From NCBI RefSeq assembly GCF_007655485.1, contig NZ_VJXQ01000006.1:162855-216542 (forward strand): a DNA stretch of 53,688 bases. Reading direction: 5' to 3'. The position numbers and the translations under genes are program-made. Below, piece by piece: positions 41,199 through 50,415 of this stretch (the first letter of the stretch is position 1; each line of letters opens with the position of its first letter). This DNA is from Halobellus captivus. GTDB taxonomy: Archaea; Halobacteriota; Halobacteria; Halobacteriales; Haloferacaceae. The notes beneath the pieces are model-generated. The model made no database searches. It saw only the letters and a list, made by a program, of their open reading frames with translations, and was not told the origin of the DNA.

Positions 41199-43723
41199 CC
41201 GGGGACGAATTCGCCGGAGGCGACCAGCGCACGGAGGGGCGTCCGACGATCCGCGAACTCGACGATCGGACGATCAGACAGATCGCGGCCGGAGAGGTCG
41301 TCGAACGGCCCGCTTCGGTCGTCAAAGAACTCGTCGAGAACAGCCTCGACGCCGACGCGGAGCGGATCTCCGTCGCGATCGACGCCGGGGGGACCGAGGG
41401 CGTCCGCGTTCGCGACGACGGCGTCGGGATGGGCCGCGGGTCGGTCCAGCGCGCCGTCGAAGAGCACACGACGAGTAAGATCGAGGATATCGCCGACCTC
41501 GAAGCGGGCGTCGGGACGCTCGGATTCCGCGGGGAGGCGCTGCACACCATCGGCGCGGTCTCGCGACTCACGATCCGGACGAAGCCGCGTGCGCCCCGTG
41601 GCGGTGGGGCGGAGAGCGACGACGGTGACGGAGCGAGCGATGGTGACAGCAGCGCCGACGGCGACGCCGCCGGAACGGAACTCCGCGTCGAGGGCGGCGA
41701 GGTGACCGACGTCGGCCCCGCCGGGTGCCCCGAGGGAACCGTCGTCGAGGTCGACGACCTGTTTTTCAACACGCCAGCGCGCAAGAAGTTCCTGCGCACG
41801 ACCGCGACAGAGTTCGACCACGTGAACGCGGTCGTCACGCACTACGCGCTCGCGAACCCCGACGTCGCGATCTCGCTGGAACACGACGGCCGCGAGGTGT
41901 TCGCGACCGAAGGTCGCGGGAGTCTCCGATCGGCGGTGCTGGCGGTGTACGGCCGCGAGGTGGCCGAATCGATGATCGACGTCGCGTACGGCCCTTCGGC
42001 CGATCGAGCCGGTTCGACCGATCGACCCGCCGGAGACCACTCGACAGACCGACCCGACCCTACCGACGATCAACCCGATACCGCCGCCGACGAGTCGATC
42101 CCGGTCGATCACGTCCGCGGATTGGTCAGTCACCCCGAGACAAACCGGAGCACGCGCGAGTACCTCGCGACGTTCGTCAACGGCCGCTACGTCACCGATT
42201 CCGTGCTCCGACAGGCCGTCCTCGACGCTTACGGCGGGCAGTTGGCGGGCGATCGCTACCCCTTCGCCGTCCTGTTCGTCGAACTCCCGGCCGACGCCGT
42301 CGACGTGAACGTCCACCCGCGGAAGATGGAGGTGCGGTTCGACGACGAGTCGGGCGTTCGCTCGGCAGTCACCGACGCGGTCCGAAGCGCGTTACTCGAA
42401 GCGGGGCTGATCCGGAAGACGGCACCGCGGGGCCGGTCGGCGGCGGACGAGACGGAGATCCAGCCGGAATCGCCCAGCTCGGAAGTCCGCGGCGGCCCCG
42501 GTCACACCCCGCAGCCGGGATCCGACGCGGGCGGCGGAGACGAGTCGCGCTCGCCGCGCGAATCCCTCGATGCGTCGGTCGCTGAATCTGTATCCGAAAC
42601 GCCCGTTGGGAGCCGATCTGCGGACGACGAAGACGTTTCGGCGGGAGGAGATGTCCCGAAGGGCGGACCTCGGACGGAGCGTACGGAACCGACGACTGAA
42701 TCCGGCGGAGGGTCGACCTCCCAATCGGATGATAGTGCTGGCGTCGACGATCCTCGGGGTCCCCGAGTCGATGAAAACCGCGGGAGACCACGAACTGACG
42801 AGAGCGCACGCGCTCGGACGGTCGACCCGACAGACGACGACACGTGGTCGGTCTCGGAATCTGGGCGTGGCGGCCGCTCCGTGGGACCGAAATCCGGCGA
42901 CGTCGACGCCGACACAGACGCCTCCGACGCGGGGTCGAGACTGCCTCCGGGGTTCGATTCGTTGGGGTCCGATACTCCCGGCGATGCCGACGGCGGCTCG
43001 ACCGACGCCGACGAATCTCCCTCTGAAGCCTCGCGACCGACGGGAATCGTCGGCCCGACCGTCCAGCGCGATCTGCGGGGGGAGGCGGCGACGCTGGAGC
43101 CGCGGTTCGACTCGCTGCCGTCGATGCGGATTCTCGGGCAGCTGCACGACACCTACGTCGTCGCCGAGACCGAGTCGGGACTGGTGCTCGTCGACCAGCA
43201 CGCCGCCGACGAGCGAGTGCACTACGAGCGCCTGCAACGCGAGTTAGCCGGAGACGTCGTGACGCAAGCGCTCGCGGAGCCGGTCGAACTGGAACTCACC
43301 GCGCGCGAGGCCGCGCTGTTCGACGAGTTCGTCGATGCGCTGTCGAGTCTGGGCTTTCGCGTCGGGCGGGTGGACGATCGGACCGTCGCCGTTGAGTCCG
43401 TCCCCGCGGTCTTCGCCGCGACGCTCGATCCGGAACTCGTTCGCGACGTCCTCTCGGCGTTCGTCAGCGAGGCGGATGGCGAGCACGGCGGCGAAGAAAC
43501 GGTCGCAGCCGTCGCCGACGACCTCCTCGCGGACCTGGCCTGTTACCCCGCCGTGACCGGCAACACCTCGCTCACCGAGGGGTCGGTCGTCGACCTGCTC
43601 GAAGCGCTCGACGCGTGCGAGAACCCCTACGCCTGCCCGCACGGCCGCCCGGTCGTCATCGAGATCGACGGCGACGAGATCGGCGATCGATTCGAACGGG
43701 ACTACCCGGGGCACGGCGGTTAG
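41195..43723 (+). CDS. mutL: DNA mismatch repair protein MutL
   Basis: An 842-residue MutL. The N-terminal GHKL ATPase has QIAAGEVVERPASVVKELVENSLDA and GFRGEAL; the transducer domain runs to about residue 400. A long low-complexity acidic linker (about residues 405-625) follows. The C-terminal dimerisation domain carries the endonuclease motif DQHA-x2-E-x4-E (DQHAADERVHYE) and CPHGRP, so this MutL should nick DNA itself, in keeping with the absence of MutH. Start GTG 41195 overlaps the Nudix stop. mutS is 25 kb upstream. Confidence 0.96.
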   Translation: MTGDEFAGGDQRTEGRPTIRELDDRTIRQIAAGEVVERPASVVKELVENSLDADAERISVAIDAGGTEGVRVRDDGVGMGRGSVQRAVEEHTTSKIEDIADLEAGVGTLGFRGEALHTIGAVSRLTIRTKPRAPRGGGAESDDGDGASDGDSSADGDAAGTELRVEGGEVTDVGPAGCPEGTVVEVDDLFFNTPARKKFLRTTATEFDHVNAVVTHYALANPDVAISLEHDGREVFATEGRGSLRSAVLAVYGREVAESMIDVAYGPSADRAGSTDRPAGDHSTDRPDPTDDQPDTAADESIPVDHVRGLVSHPETNRSTREYLATFVNGRYVTDSVLRQAVLDAYGGQLAGDRYPFAVLFVELPADAVDVNVHPRKMEVRFDDESGVRSAVTDAVRSALLEAGLIRKTAPRGRSAADETEIQPESPSSEVRGGPGHTPQPGSDAGGGDESRSPRESLDASVAESVSETPVGSRSADDEDVSAGGDVPKGGPRTERTEPTTESGGGSTSQSDDSAGVDDPRGPRVDENRGRPRTDESARARTVDPTDDDTWSVSESGRGGRSVGPKSGDVDADTDASDAGSRLPPGFDSLGSDTPGDADGGSTDADESPSEASRPTGIVGPTVQRDLRGEAATLEPRFDSLPSMRILGQLHDTYVVAETESGLVLVDQHAADERVHYERLQRELAGDVVTQALAEPVELELTAREAALFDEFVDALSSLGFRVGRVDDRTVAVESVPAVFAATLDPELVRDVLSAFVSEADGEHGGEETVAAVADDLLADLACYPAVTGNTSLTEGSVVDLLEALDACENPYACPHGRPVVIEIDGDEIGDRFERDYPGHGG

Positions 43724-43752
43724 GGCCTCTCGGTATCGTTTTCGAGCAGCGG

Positions 43753-43832
43753 CGTCGTGATCGGGACGACAGATGCAGACATCGCGATCGGAGTGGCAGA
43801 GACAGACGTCGTGATCGAGTGAACAAACACGA
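43753..43832. repeat. Imperfect 27-bp tandem repeat after mutL
   Basis: Two full and one partial 27-bp unit begin at 43753, 43780 and 43807, each starting CGTCGTGATCG or CATCGCGATCG. The stretch 43724-43843 is non-coding. A short T run at 43738-43742 may end the mutL transcript. Confidence 0.65.
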
Positions 43833-43843
43833 CCGACAATCGC

Positions 43844-43850
43844 TATTATG
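43844..43850 (+). promoter_or_regulatory. kdgK TATA box
   Basis: TATTATG is 25-31 nt before ATG 43875, as expected for a leaderless haloarchaeal transcript. Confidence 0.5.
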
Positions 43851-43874
43851 TACCACCTGCGGTAAGAGGGGAGT

Positions 43875-44834
43875 ATGACGGACCTCGTGACGTTCGGCGA
43901 GACGATGCTCAGACTCTCGCCGCCGCGCGGAGAGCGCCTCGAAGGAACGCGCGACCTCGACGTACGGGCCGGGGGTGCCGAGAGCAACGTCGCGGTCGCG
44001 GCCGCGCGACTCGGCTGCGACGCGACCTGGCTCTCGAAACTTCCCGACTCGGCGCTCGGCCGCCGAATCGTCTCGGAACTGCGCGGACACGGCGTGCGGA
44101 CGGACATCGCGTGGGACGAATCGCCCGCGGCCCGCCTCGGGACGTACTACCTCGAATATGGCGGTGAGCCGCGCGGCACCGACGTCATCTACGATCGGGC
44201 CGACGCGTCGGTGACGACCGCGACGCCGTCGGAGCTCCCCGGCGGCTCGTTCGAGGACGCCCGGCTGTTCTACACGAGCGGGATCACCCCGGCGCTGTCG
44301 CCGACGCTGACGGAGACGACCGACGCGCTGCTCCGGGCGGCCACGCGAGCGGGCGCGACGACCGCCTTCGACTTGAACTACCGCTCGAAGCTGTGGACGC
44401 CCGAGGAGGCCAAGGTCGGCTACGAATCCCTGTTGCCTCACGTCGACGTCCTCGTCGCCGCCGAGCGCGACGCGGCCACGTGTCTGGAGCGCGACGGCGA
44501 CGCGGTGGAAGTCGCCAACGGCCTCCGCCGCGACTTCGATTTCGAGACGGTCGTCCTCACCCGCGGCGAGAACGGCTCGCTGGCCGTTCACGACGGCGAG
44601 GTGTTCGAACAGGACGTCTACGACGTCGAGACGCGCGATCCGATCGGCACGGGCGACGCCTTCGTCGGCGGATTCCTCGCGAAGCGCCTGCACGGTGGCG
44701 ACGTCGCCGAGTCGCTCGCGTACGGTGCCGCGACGGCGTCGTTGAAACGCACCCTCGACGGGGATCTGGCGGTCGTCACCCCCGAGGAGGTCCAGTCGGT
44801 CATCGACGAGAGCGCGGGCGGGATCTCGCGGTGA
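43875..44834 (+). CDS. kdgK: 2-keto-3-deoxygluconate kinase (PfkB family)
   Basis: A 319-residue PfkB-type sugar kinase. [22 protein letters not shown] and [15 protein letters not shown] form the substrate side, and [15 protein letters not shown] holds the anion hole and catalytic Asp. The close match to haloarchaeal KDG/KDPGal kinases points to the semi-phosphorylative Entner-Doudoroff pathway (KDG to KDPG). Well supported, although ribokinase-like alternatives exist. The next gene starts 13 nt later. Confidence 0.9.
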   Translation: MTDLVTFGETMLRLSPPRGERLEGTRDLDVRAGGAESNVAVAAARLGCDATWLSKLPDSALGRRIVSELRGHGVRTDIAWDESPAARLGTYYLEYGGEPRGTDVIYDRADASVTTATPSELPGGSFEDARLFYTSGITPALSPTLTETTDALLRAATRAGATTAFDLNYRSKLWTPEEAKVGYESLLPHVDVLVAAERDAATCLERDGDAVEVANGLRRDFDFETVVLTRGENGSLAVHDGEVFEQDVYDVETRDPIGTGDAFVGGFLAKRLHGGDVAESLAYGAATASLKRTLDGDLAVVTPEEVQSVIDESAGGISR

Positions 44835-44847
44835 GCCGGGAGCGACG

Positions 44848-45549
44848 ATGACGCCCACGACGAGCGGTCGCTACCGGGTGCTCGGGCGGCCGCGCGAGCC
44901 GACCGAACTGCTGCTCGTTTCGGTTGGTGGATCCGAGAACACGGGCGCGGAAGACGGAGGTCCACCGTCGGACCTGACCGCCGAGCCGACGTTTGATTCG
45001 GTTTCCGAGCCGACGTTCGATCCGGCGTACGTCGAGACGACGGGGTACGAGGACGACCTCGCCGACGACGTGGCGTCGCTCGCGGCGGGCAATCTGATCG
45101 ACGCGACGCTCGCCTGGACCGACGGGGGGCCGCGGTTTTCGTCCCTCGACCTCGTCGCCGAGAGCGCCTTCGAGTTCTACGACGGCGTCACCGGTATCTT
45201 CGAGGCGGCCACGGAGACGTGGATGGTCGCCGAGGCGGACAACGCGGCGATGAACGGCCGCCTGACGCGCAACACCGACGGCGAACCGAACGGCGCACTG
45301 TACGTGTTCGCCGAACAGTCAGGTGCACGCGACCTCTTCGAGGAGTTTCGGACCGGGGTGACACCGTTGGATCCGCTCGTTCGACGGGCCGACGAGGGCG
45401 AGTCGGTCCCGGTGGAACTCGAACAGCCGCGGGCGGTCTTCGTGCTTCGTCCGATCGACGAACCGTTTCTCGTCGTGTACGTGGTGTTCCGGCGCGACGG
45501 CGTGTTGGCGGAGACGATCCGCTCGACGTACGAACGCGGGGCGATCTGA
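44848..45549 (+). CDS. Haloarchaeal hypothetical protein (possibly DUF6663)
   Basis: A 233-residue soluble, acidic protein. It starts MTPTTSGRYRVLGRP, and a central block with GNLIDATLAWTDGGPRFSSLDL and DGVTGIFEAATETWM is seen. No catalytic motif is recognised. It follows kdgK by 13 nt and probably shares its transcript, but this does not prove a metabolic role. Confidence 0.7.
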   Translation: MTPTTSGRYRVLGRPREPTELLLVSVGGSENTGAEDGGPPSDLTAEPTFDSVSEPTFDPAYVETTGYEDDLADDVASLAAGNLIDATLAWTDGGPRFSSLDLVAESAFEFYDGVTGIFEAATETWMVAEADNAAMNGRLTRNTDGEPNGALYVFAEQSGARDLFEEFRTGVTPLDPLVRRADEGESVPVELEQPRAVFVLRPIDEPFLVVYVVFRRDGVLAETIRSTYERGAI

Positions 45550-45673
45550 AGTCGTCTCGTTCTGTCCCGGGATACTCGGTATCGACGTCGATCCCAACTG
45601 ACCGCATCCATCGGATCGGCCACATCCCCTCGCATCCCGTCGTGTGTCGTTGGTTTCGGCACGTTACGAAGAA

Positions 45674-45702
45674 TTAATATCTTCACGCAGTCAAGTTAAT
45701 AT
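45674..45702 (+). promoter_or_regulatory. nikR promoter with paired TTAATAT sites
   Basis: TTAATAT occurs at 45674-45680 and 45696-45702, 22 bp apart (two helical turns) on the same face. The first overlaps the expected TATA position; the second ends directly before ATG 45703. The arrangement fits autoregulation, which is inferred. Confidence 0.4.
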
Positions 45703-46131
45703 ATGACCGTTGTCAGCGTCTCGATGCCCGAAGGGTTAGTCGATCGGATCGACGCGTTCGCCGAAGAGCACGGGTACACCGGCCGCAGCGAAGTCGTCCG
45801 AGAGGCCTCTCGTAACCTCCTCGGCGAGTTCGAGGACAAACGGCTCGAAGACCGAGAGCTGATGGCCGTCGTGACCGTCGTCTTCGACTACGAGACGACG
45901 AACGTCGAAGAGCGGATGATGAAACTCCGCCACGAGTACGAGTCGATCGTGGCCTCGAACTTCCATAGCCACGTCGGCGAGCACCGCTGTATGGAACTGT
46001 TCGTCCTCGAGGGCGGCCTCGAAGACATCTCGACGTTCGTCGGCAGAATCCGCGCGACGAAAGACACGCTCAGCGTCGATTACTCCGTGATGCCGGTCGA
46101 CGAGTTCAGCGGATTCGCCTTCGAGGAGTGA
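45703..46131 (+). CDS. nikR: NikR-type nickel-responsive regulator
   Basis: A 142-residue ribbon-helix-helix/ACT protein. Residues 1-45 form the DNA-binding domain ([34 protein letters not shown]). The nickel site is complete: His77, His88, His90 and Cys96 match the NikR spacing H-x10-H-x-H-x5-C. It would repress nickel uptake genes when Ni is high; no nik transporter is in this window. Confidence 0.94.
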   Translation: MTVVSVSMPEGLVDRIDAFAEEHGYTGRSEVVREASRNLLGEFEDKRLEDRELMAVVTVVFDYETTNVEERMMKLRHEYESIVASNFHSHVGEHRCMELFVLEGGLEDISTFVGRIRATKDTLSVDYSVMPVDEFSGFAFEE

Positions 46132-46236
46132 ATCAGCGGCTGCACGCCCGCCCGCACGGTTGCGCACTCGCCCCTCCGGAGACTGGTTGCGCGCTCGTCT
46201 CGGCCTCCGCACTCGTCTCGGCGGTCGGTTCCCTCG

Positions 46237-46782
46237 TCAATTCTCCGTGTTCAACCGCGTCGTACACCACGGACAGAAGTCCAACTCCGGATCCAACTCC
46301 TTTCCACAGTTCGGACAGTCCTCGGCGCTCCCCGCGCTGATCCCCGCTTTTCCTATCGACGTCGACCCGGTCGCGCGTCTCTCGTCGGTGACGTCCCGTC
46401 TGTCGGTGTCGACATCGCTTCCGTCGTCGATCACGCTCCCAGACCGTGTCGCGCCCATCCCGTCCGACCCTGTCGAACCCGGGCGCTGTGACACGGTTGA
46501 TTGCCGCGCACGCTGCTGCGTTCGCCGGGCGAGGACGTACGCGTCGGCGATGCTCGCGATACTCACCGCGAACACGGGGGCGAGCGCCCTCGGGTCTCCG
46601 GGTTCCCCCGCCAGTAGCGCTTCGGCGGCCTCCGGCGGCACGAGGAAATACGACACCGCGACGGCAGCAACGAACCAGCCGAGCCCTCGCTGCCAGCGAC
46701 GGAGATAGACGTGGCCGAGTCCGGTGGCGAACGTACCGAGCAGCGCCGCCAGCCACGGCCGCTTCCCTCGCGTCTGGTCCAT
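46237..46782 (-). CDS. Membrane protein with C-terminal zinc ribbon
   Basis: A 181-residue protein with three or four N-terminal hydrophobic segments (about residues 8-27, 32-50 and 65-85), a low-complexity linker rich in Ser, Arg and Asp, and a C-terminal zinc ribbon with CPNCGKEL and CPWCTTRL. It resembles haloarchaeal DUF7575-type proteins. Function is unknown. It is convergent with nikR and divergent from the ZIP gene. Confidence 0.75.
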   Translation of the reverse strand: MDQTRGKRPWLAALLGTFATGLGHVYLRRWQRGLGWFVAAVAVSYFLVPPEAAEALLAGEPGDPRALAPVFAVSIASIADAYVLARRTQQRARQSTVSQRPGSTGSDGMGATRSGSVIDDGSDVDTDRRDVTDERRATGSTSIGKAGISAGSAEDCPNCGKELDPELDFCPWCTTRLNTEN

Positions 46783-46861
46783 ACGCGTTCGTTCGGACGC
46801 GCCCGATTAGGTCTTGTGGGTTTTGGTCCCACGGGTGCGTCCGTCCCGCGTCGCCGCGGCC

Positions 46862-46870
46862 AGATATAAG
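46862..46870 (+). promoter_or_regulatory. ZIP operon TATA box
   Basis: AGATATAAG is followed by ATG 46895 at the leaderless spacing. It drives the short leader ORF and then the ZIP gene. Confidence 0.55.
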
Positions 46871-46894
46871 CCGCTGCCCGGTGACCCGGTTGCT

Positions 46895-46948
46895 ATGATC
46901 CGCGGTTCGACGCGTCGTCTCCGTATGATGCGGGTGAGAGACCGATGA
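46895..46948 (+). CDS. Arg-rich leader peptide upstream of the ZIP gene
   Basis: An ORF of 17 codons (MIRGSTRRLRMMRVRDR) starts 25-30 nt after the TATA box, exactly where a leaderless mRNA should begin. Its TGA overlaps the ZIP ATG as ATGA, so ribosomes ending the leader could restart on the transporter. Seven of 17 residues are Arg. It is too short to detect by homology and may be a fortuitous frame. Confidence 0.45.
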   Translation: MIRGSTRRLRMMRVRDR

Positions 46949-47772
46949 TTTCGGACGTCTTCGTCCGGTGGTTCGGGACGAACCCCGTCGTCCACGGGCT
47001 CGTGGGAGGGCTCGTCATCGCGGGAATGAACCTCCTCGGAGCGTCGCTGATCTTCGTCTGGCGGAACCCGACCGAACGGGCGCTCGACGGCGCGCTCGGA
47101 TTCGCCGCGGGCGTGATGCTCGCGGCGAGTTTCACGAGCCTCATCATCCCCGGAATCGAGCAGTACTCGAACGGTAATCCGATTCCCGTCCTCGTGGGCG
47201 TCCTGCTCGGGGCGTTGTTCCTCGACCGTTCCGACGTTCTCGTGCCGCACGCTCACTACCTCCTGACCGGTCGGCGTCGGTCCGACGCCGCCGACCCCGG
47301 CGATTCGCTCCCGCTCGATGACGCACGACTCGTCCCGGTCGTGCTGTTCATCTTCGCCATCACGCTACACAATATGCCCGAGGGGTTGGCCGTCGGCGTC
47401 GGCTTCGGTAGCGGCGACGTCGCCGGCGCGATCCCGCTGATGCTCGCGATCGGCATTCAGAACATCCCCGAGGGGCTCGCCGTCTCGGTTGCGGCCGTCA
47501 ACGCCGGACTCAACCGCCGCGCCTACGCCGTCTTCACCGGCATCCGCTCGGGCGTCGTCGAGATCCCCCTCGCCGTGTTCGGCGCGTACGCCGTTCAATC
47601 GGCCGCGGTGTTGCTCCCCTACGCGATGGGCTTCGCCGCGGGCGCGATGCTGTTCGTCATCAGCGACGAAATCGTCCCCGAGACGCACACCGGCGGTCAC
47701 GAGCGGATCGCCACGATGGGCACGATCCTCGGCATCGTGGTGATGCTGTATCTGGATATCTCGCTCGGCTAA
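46945..47772 (+). CDS. ZIP-family metal transporter
   Basis: A 275-residue membrane protein with about eight hydrophobic helices. The metal-binding helix pair is TLHNMPEGLAVGVGFGSGD and QNIPEGLAVSVAAVN, followed by YAMGFAAGAMLFVISDEIVPETHTGGHE, typical of ZIP transporters that import Zn2+ or other divalent metals. It starts in an ATGA overlap with the leader ORF. Its stop overlaps the convergent sulfatase stop. Confidence 0.92.
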   Translation: MISDVFVRWFGTNPVVHGLVGGLVIAGMNLLGASLIFVWRNPTERALDGALGFAAGVMLAASFTSLIIPGIEQYSNGNPIPVLVGVLLGALFLDRSDVLVPHAHYLLTGRRRSDAADPGDSLPLDDARLVPVVLFIFAITLHNMPEGLAVGVGFGSGDVAGAIPLMLAIGIQNIPEGLAVSVAAVNAGLNRRAYAVFTGIRSGVVEIPLAVFGAYAVQSAAVLLPYAMGFAAGAMLFVISDEIVPETHTGGHERIATMGTILGIVVMLYLDISLG

Positions 47773-49169
47773 ATCCCCTCGAACTGCGCGGCGAACGAGT
47801 TGTATCCGGAGGGGCCTTCCTCGGCGATCCGTATGAGCGGGTCCACGCTCCCCGTTCGGTGCCGCGCCGCCCACAGAAGCATCTCGTCTTCGAGCCGCTC
47901 GACCGTCTCGGGATGCTCGTCGGCCACGTCGGTCTGCTCCCACGGGTCGGCGTCCATCTCGTACAACTGAGACTCCGGCAGGACGCCCTCCCACATCCCG
48001 GGGTGATACGTTCTGATGAGCTTCCACTCCTCGGTTCGGACCGCCCGCTGCGCCGTGTACAGGCCGTGGTCGAACACGACGAATTCCCGACCTTCGGCGT
48101 CGGATGATTCGAGAACTGGACGCAGCGACGCCCCCTGCCAGCGGTCCGGCGTCGGCTCGCCCAGATAGTCGGCGATGGTCGGGGCGAAGTCGACGTTGGT
48201 GATAAGGTGATCTCGGAACCCCGGCTCGAACGTCGTCTCCGCGGGCGGTTTGATAACCATCGGAACGCGCTGCGTCCCGTCGTGCGTACTCCAGTGCTCC
48301 CGGTAGAGGCCGTGTTCGCCGAACTCCTCGCCGTGATCGCCCGTGAGCACGATCAGCGTCTCGTCGTACTGCCCCGTCGCTTTGAGGTGATCGAGCAGCC
48401 GCCCGACGTGACGGTCGGCGTACCGAATCTCGGCGTCGTACGCCGACAGCAACTCGTTGAGGTCGTCCCGCGACTCGATCCCCTCCTGGGAGGCACCCCG
48501 CAGCGTGTCCCACTCGCGGTGACATTCGATCTGTTCCGCTGTGGGATGCGGCGGCAACTCGACGTCGCGGAACCGATCGATCTCCTCATCGGTTCGGTTG
48601 TACGGCGCGTGGGGGTCCCAGTACTGCGCGTACAGGAAGAACTCCTCGTCGTCGACGGACTCCAGCGCCGCGATCGCCTCGTCGGTGACAGCCGCCGCCC
48701 GCGGCGTCTGGAAGGCGACGTGCCCCCACTCCGTGGTCATCTCCTCGTCCGGCTCCTGCGGCTGTCTGAACTCGTGCCAGACGTGGTAGAACCACGGCGC
48801 GGGATGGCGCGGGAACGACGAGACGCCGATCGTCCGGATCCCGTTCTGGAAGAACAGTTCCGGCAGCGTCCACCACGGCCGGTCCGGTTCGTTCTCGGTC
48901 CACGAGCCCGCCCAGTCGGTTCGGTTCTCGGGGCGATCGATCTGTTGGGACCGCTGGCCGTGGGTCTCGACGCCGTTCGCGATACCGTAGCGCCCCGACG
49001 TCAACGCGGCCCGGGACGGCATACACGGCGAATTGGCGACGTACCCTCGGCTGAAGGCGACCCCGTCCGCGATCAGGTCGTCGATGTTCGGGGTCGTCTC
49101 CCCGTGATACCCGTACCCGCTCACGTGATCCGCTCGAAGGGAGTCGATGTCGATACAGAGTACCTTCAT
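47769..49169 (-). CDS. Sulfatase (arylsulfatase-like)
   Basis: A 466-residue alkaline-phosphatase-fold sulfatase. Cys49 in SPCMPSRAALTSGRYG is the formylglycine-forming C-x-P-S-R site, and the metal residues are in LCIDIDSLRADHV, TGDHGEEFGEHGLY and similar stretches. There is no signal peptide, so it is cytoplasmic, or exported by an unseen route. ATG 49169 is chosen because the longer frame has no family support. It could act on sulfate esters; the substrate is unknown. Its stop overlaps the ZIP stop. Confidence 0.9.
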   Translation of the reverse strand: MKVLCIDIDSLRADHVSGYGYHGETTPNIDDLIADGVAFSRGYVANSPCMPSRAALTSGRYGIANGVETHGQRSQQIDRPENRTDWAGSWTENEPDRPWWTLPELFFQNGIRTIGVSSFPRHPAPWFYHVWHEFRQPQEPDEEMTTEWGHVAFQTPRAAAVTDEAIAALESVDDEEFFLYAQYWDPHAPYNRTDEEIDRFRDVELPPHPTAEQIECHREWDTLRGASQEGIESRDDLNELLSAYDAEIRYADRHVGRLLDHLKATGQYDETLIVLTGDHGEEFGEHGLYREHWSTHDGTQRVPMVIKPPAETTFEPGFRDHLITNVDFAPTIADYLGEPTPDRWQGASLRPVLESSDAEGREFVVFDHGLYTAQRAVRTEEWKLIRTYHPGMWEGVLPESQLYEMDADPWEQTDVADEHPETVERLEDEMLLWAARHRTGSVDPLIRIAEEGPSGYNSFAAQFEGI

Positions 49170-49195
49170 ACCGACCGAACGAGACGCTGAGCCGA

Positions 49196-49203
49196 CATAA
49201 AAC
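49196..49203 (-). promoter_or_regulatory. Sulfatase TATA box
   Basis: On the minus strand this is GTTTTATG, about 27-34 nt before the sulfatase ATG, consistent with leaderless transcription. Confidence 0.5.
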
Positions 49204-49377
49204 CCGGTTGTGATTTCGACGAGAATATCGTGCTTTCGGCTCGGCAACGGGACGTGTCGAGATGGGCCCTGTGGGGAGCGCCGTATTGCGGTTTCGCTAC
49301 CCCTGCGTTCCCAATAGTTTCTCGAACGGGTCGAATCTCGTTCGGGTGGTTCGCCTGCCGGATTGAGCGCTGTTCGA

Positions 49378-50415
49378 TCATAGGTCTCTGAAGTAATCGC
49401 GCCGCTGTTCTGCCTTCTCGCGGGCACTACGCCGGTCGTAATGCTCATCAAGAATATCTGTACTCGCGTTCAACCGATCCGAGACCACCCGGCGCGGGAT
49501 ATCGTTACGCCGGTATGCAGTCACTCGACCACTCCGAACGTCGTGAGGAGATCGAGACGAGGGACACTTACTCGCCTTGCTGAGATACGTGGCCTCACAA
49601 GTCTCCTCGTCCTTCCCGTGCGGACACTCCTCACCCAGCCAACAGGGACGTGTGACCCGATACACCTCATCTCGGAGCGTAGTCAACGCAGGACGGCCGT
49701 ACTCAGATGTAAAGAGCGGAAACCGGCCGTGGTCATCGCGTGCGTTCTCACGAGGACCGTCGATGTAGTCCTCTAGAACGCGGGCCACGTTCGGGCTGAT
49801 CGCATTCCAACGCTCCCCCTTCTCCTTGTTTTTCAGCGGTGTATCTGTCTCAGGTCTGTGCCGGAACTGAATTCCGGGCCGGTCAGAATCGAACTCAACA
49901 TCAGAGAGATCCAGCGAGCGAATCGCCCCGATTCGTGCGCCAGTATGCCACATCAGCAGGAGAACCGCGTGAGTGCGGCTCGCGTACTGGTAGCGGTTCA
50001 GATACTCCAGAATGTTTGCAGCACGCTCAGGATCGAGTGTGGTATCACTCACGTTCTGGCCGCTGCTCACCGTCGGTAGCGGAACATCTACGCGAAGCCC
50101 CTCGCGCACTGCGTCGATCTCTTCGGCGAATCGAAGGAATGCACGAAGCGTCGACAGCTGGCCCCGGAGAGTAACCTGTTGGATCTCATCACGACCGTCA
50201 CCGTGGCCCTCTCGTCTCCAAACGCGGAATCGGTAGAGACTCCGGCCATCGAGATCATTCAGATTCTCGATCTCCTCTTCTTCGCACCACTGTAGGAACG
50301 ATTCGAGTCGGTACTTCTGGCCGCTCAGCGTTTGTCTGCTCAGTTCGTCGCGGCGGGCTTCGAGATACATCTCTACGCCCTCGCGCGGTGAGAGCGGTTG
50401 CAGATTATCGCTCAT
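49378..50415 (-). CDS. Tyrosine recombinase (site-specific integrase)
   Basis: A 345-residue XerD/phage-type integrase. Arg161 (HTGARIGAIRSL), a Lys near 195-199, His291-x-x-Arg294 (HDVRSGR) and Tyr326 (DEHYDRRS) form the catalytic set. A Cys-containing loop (CWLGEECPHGKDEETCEA), common in haloarchaeal integrases, lies at 258-273. The start ATG 50415 overlaps the stop of the upstream Cys-rich gene (TGATG), deciding the start. It probably moves the AT-rich element around 49.4 kb onward. No tRNA target is adjacent. Confidence 0.92.
   Translation of the reverse strand: MSDNLQPLSPREGVEMYLEARRDELSRQTLSGQKYRLESFLQWCEEEEIENLNDLDGRSLYRFRVWRREGHGDGRDEIQQVTLRGQLSTLRAFLRFAEEIDAVREGLRVDVPLPTVSSGQNVSDTTLDPERAANILEYLNRYQYASRTHAVLLLMWHTGARIGAIRSLDLSDVEFDSDRPGIQFRHRPETDTPLKNKEKGERWNAISPNVARVLEDYIDGPRENARDDHGRFPLFTSEYGRPALTTLRDEVYRVTRPCWLGEECPHGKDEETCEATYLSKASKCPSSRSPHDVRSGRVTAYRRNDIPRRVVSDRLNASTDILDEHYDRRSAREKAEQRRDYFRDL

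Noticed and set aside
43244-44107. Minus-strand ORF with Cys/His/Asp repeats
   Set aside because: It spans the antisense strand of mutL and kdgK; the repeat part is the 27-bp DNA repeat.
49321-49350. tRNA 3'-end remnant or att site near the integrase
   Set aside because: The GGTCGAATCTCG string resembles a T arm but the stems do not pair, and no acceptor stem or second copy is visible.
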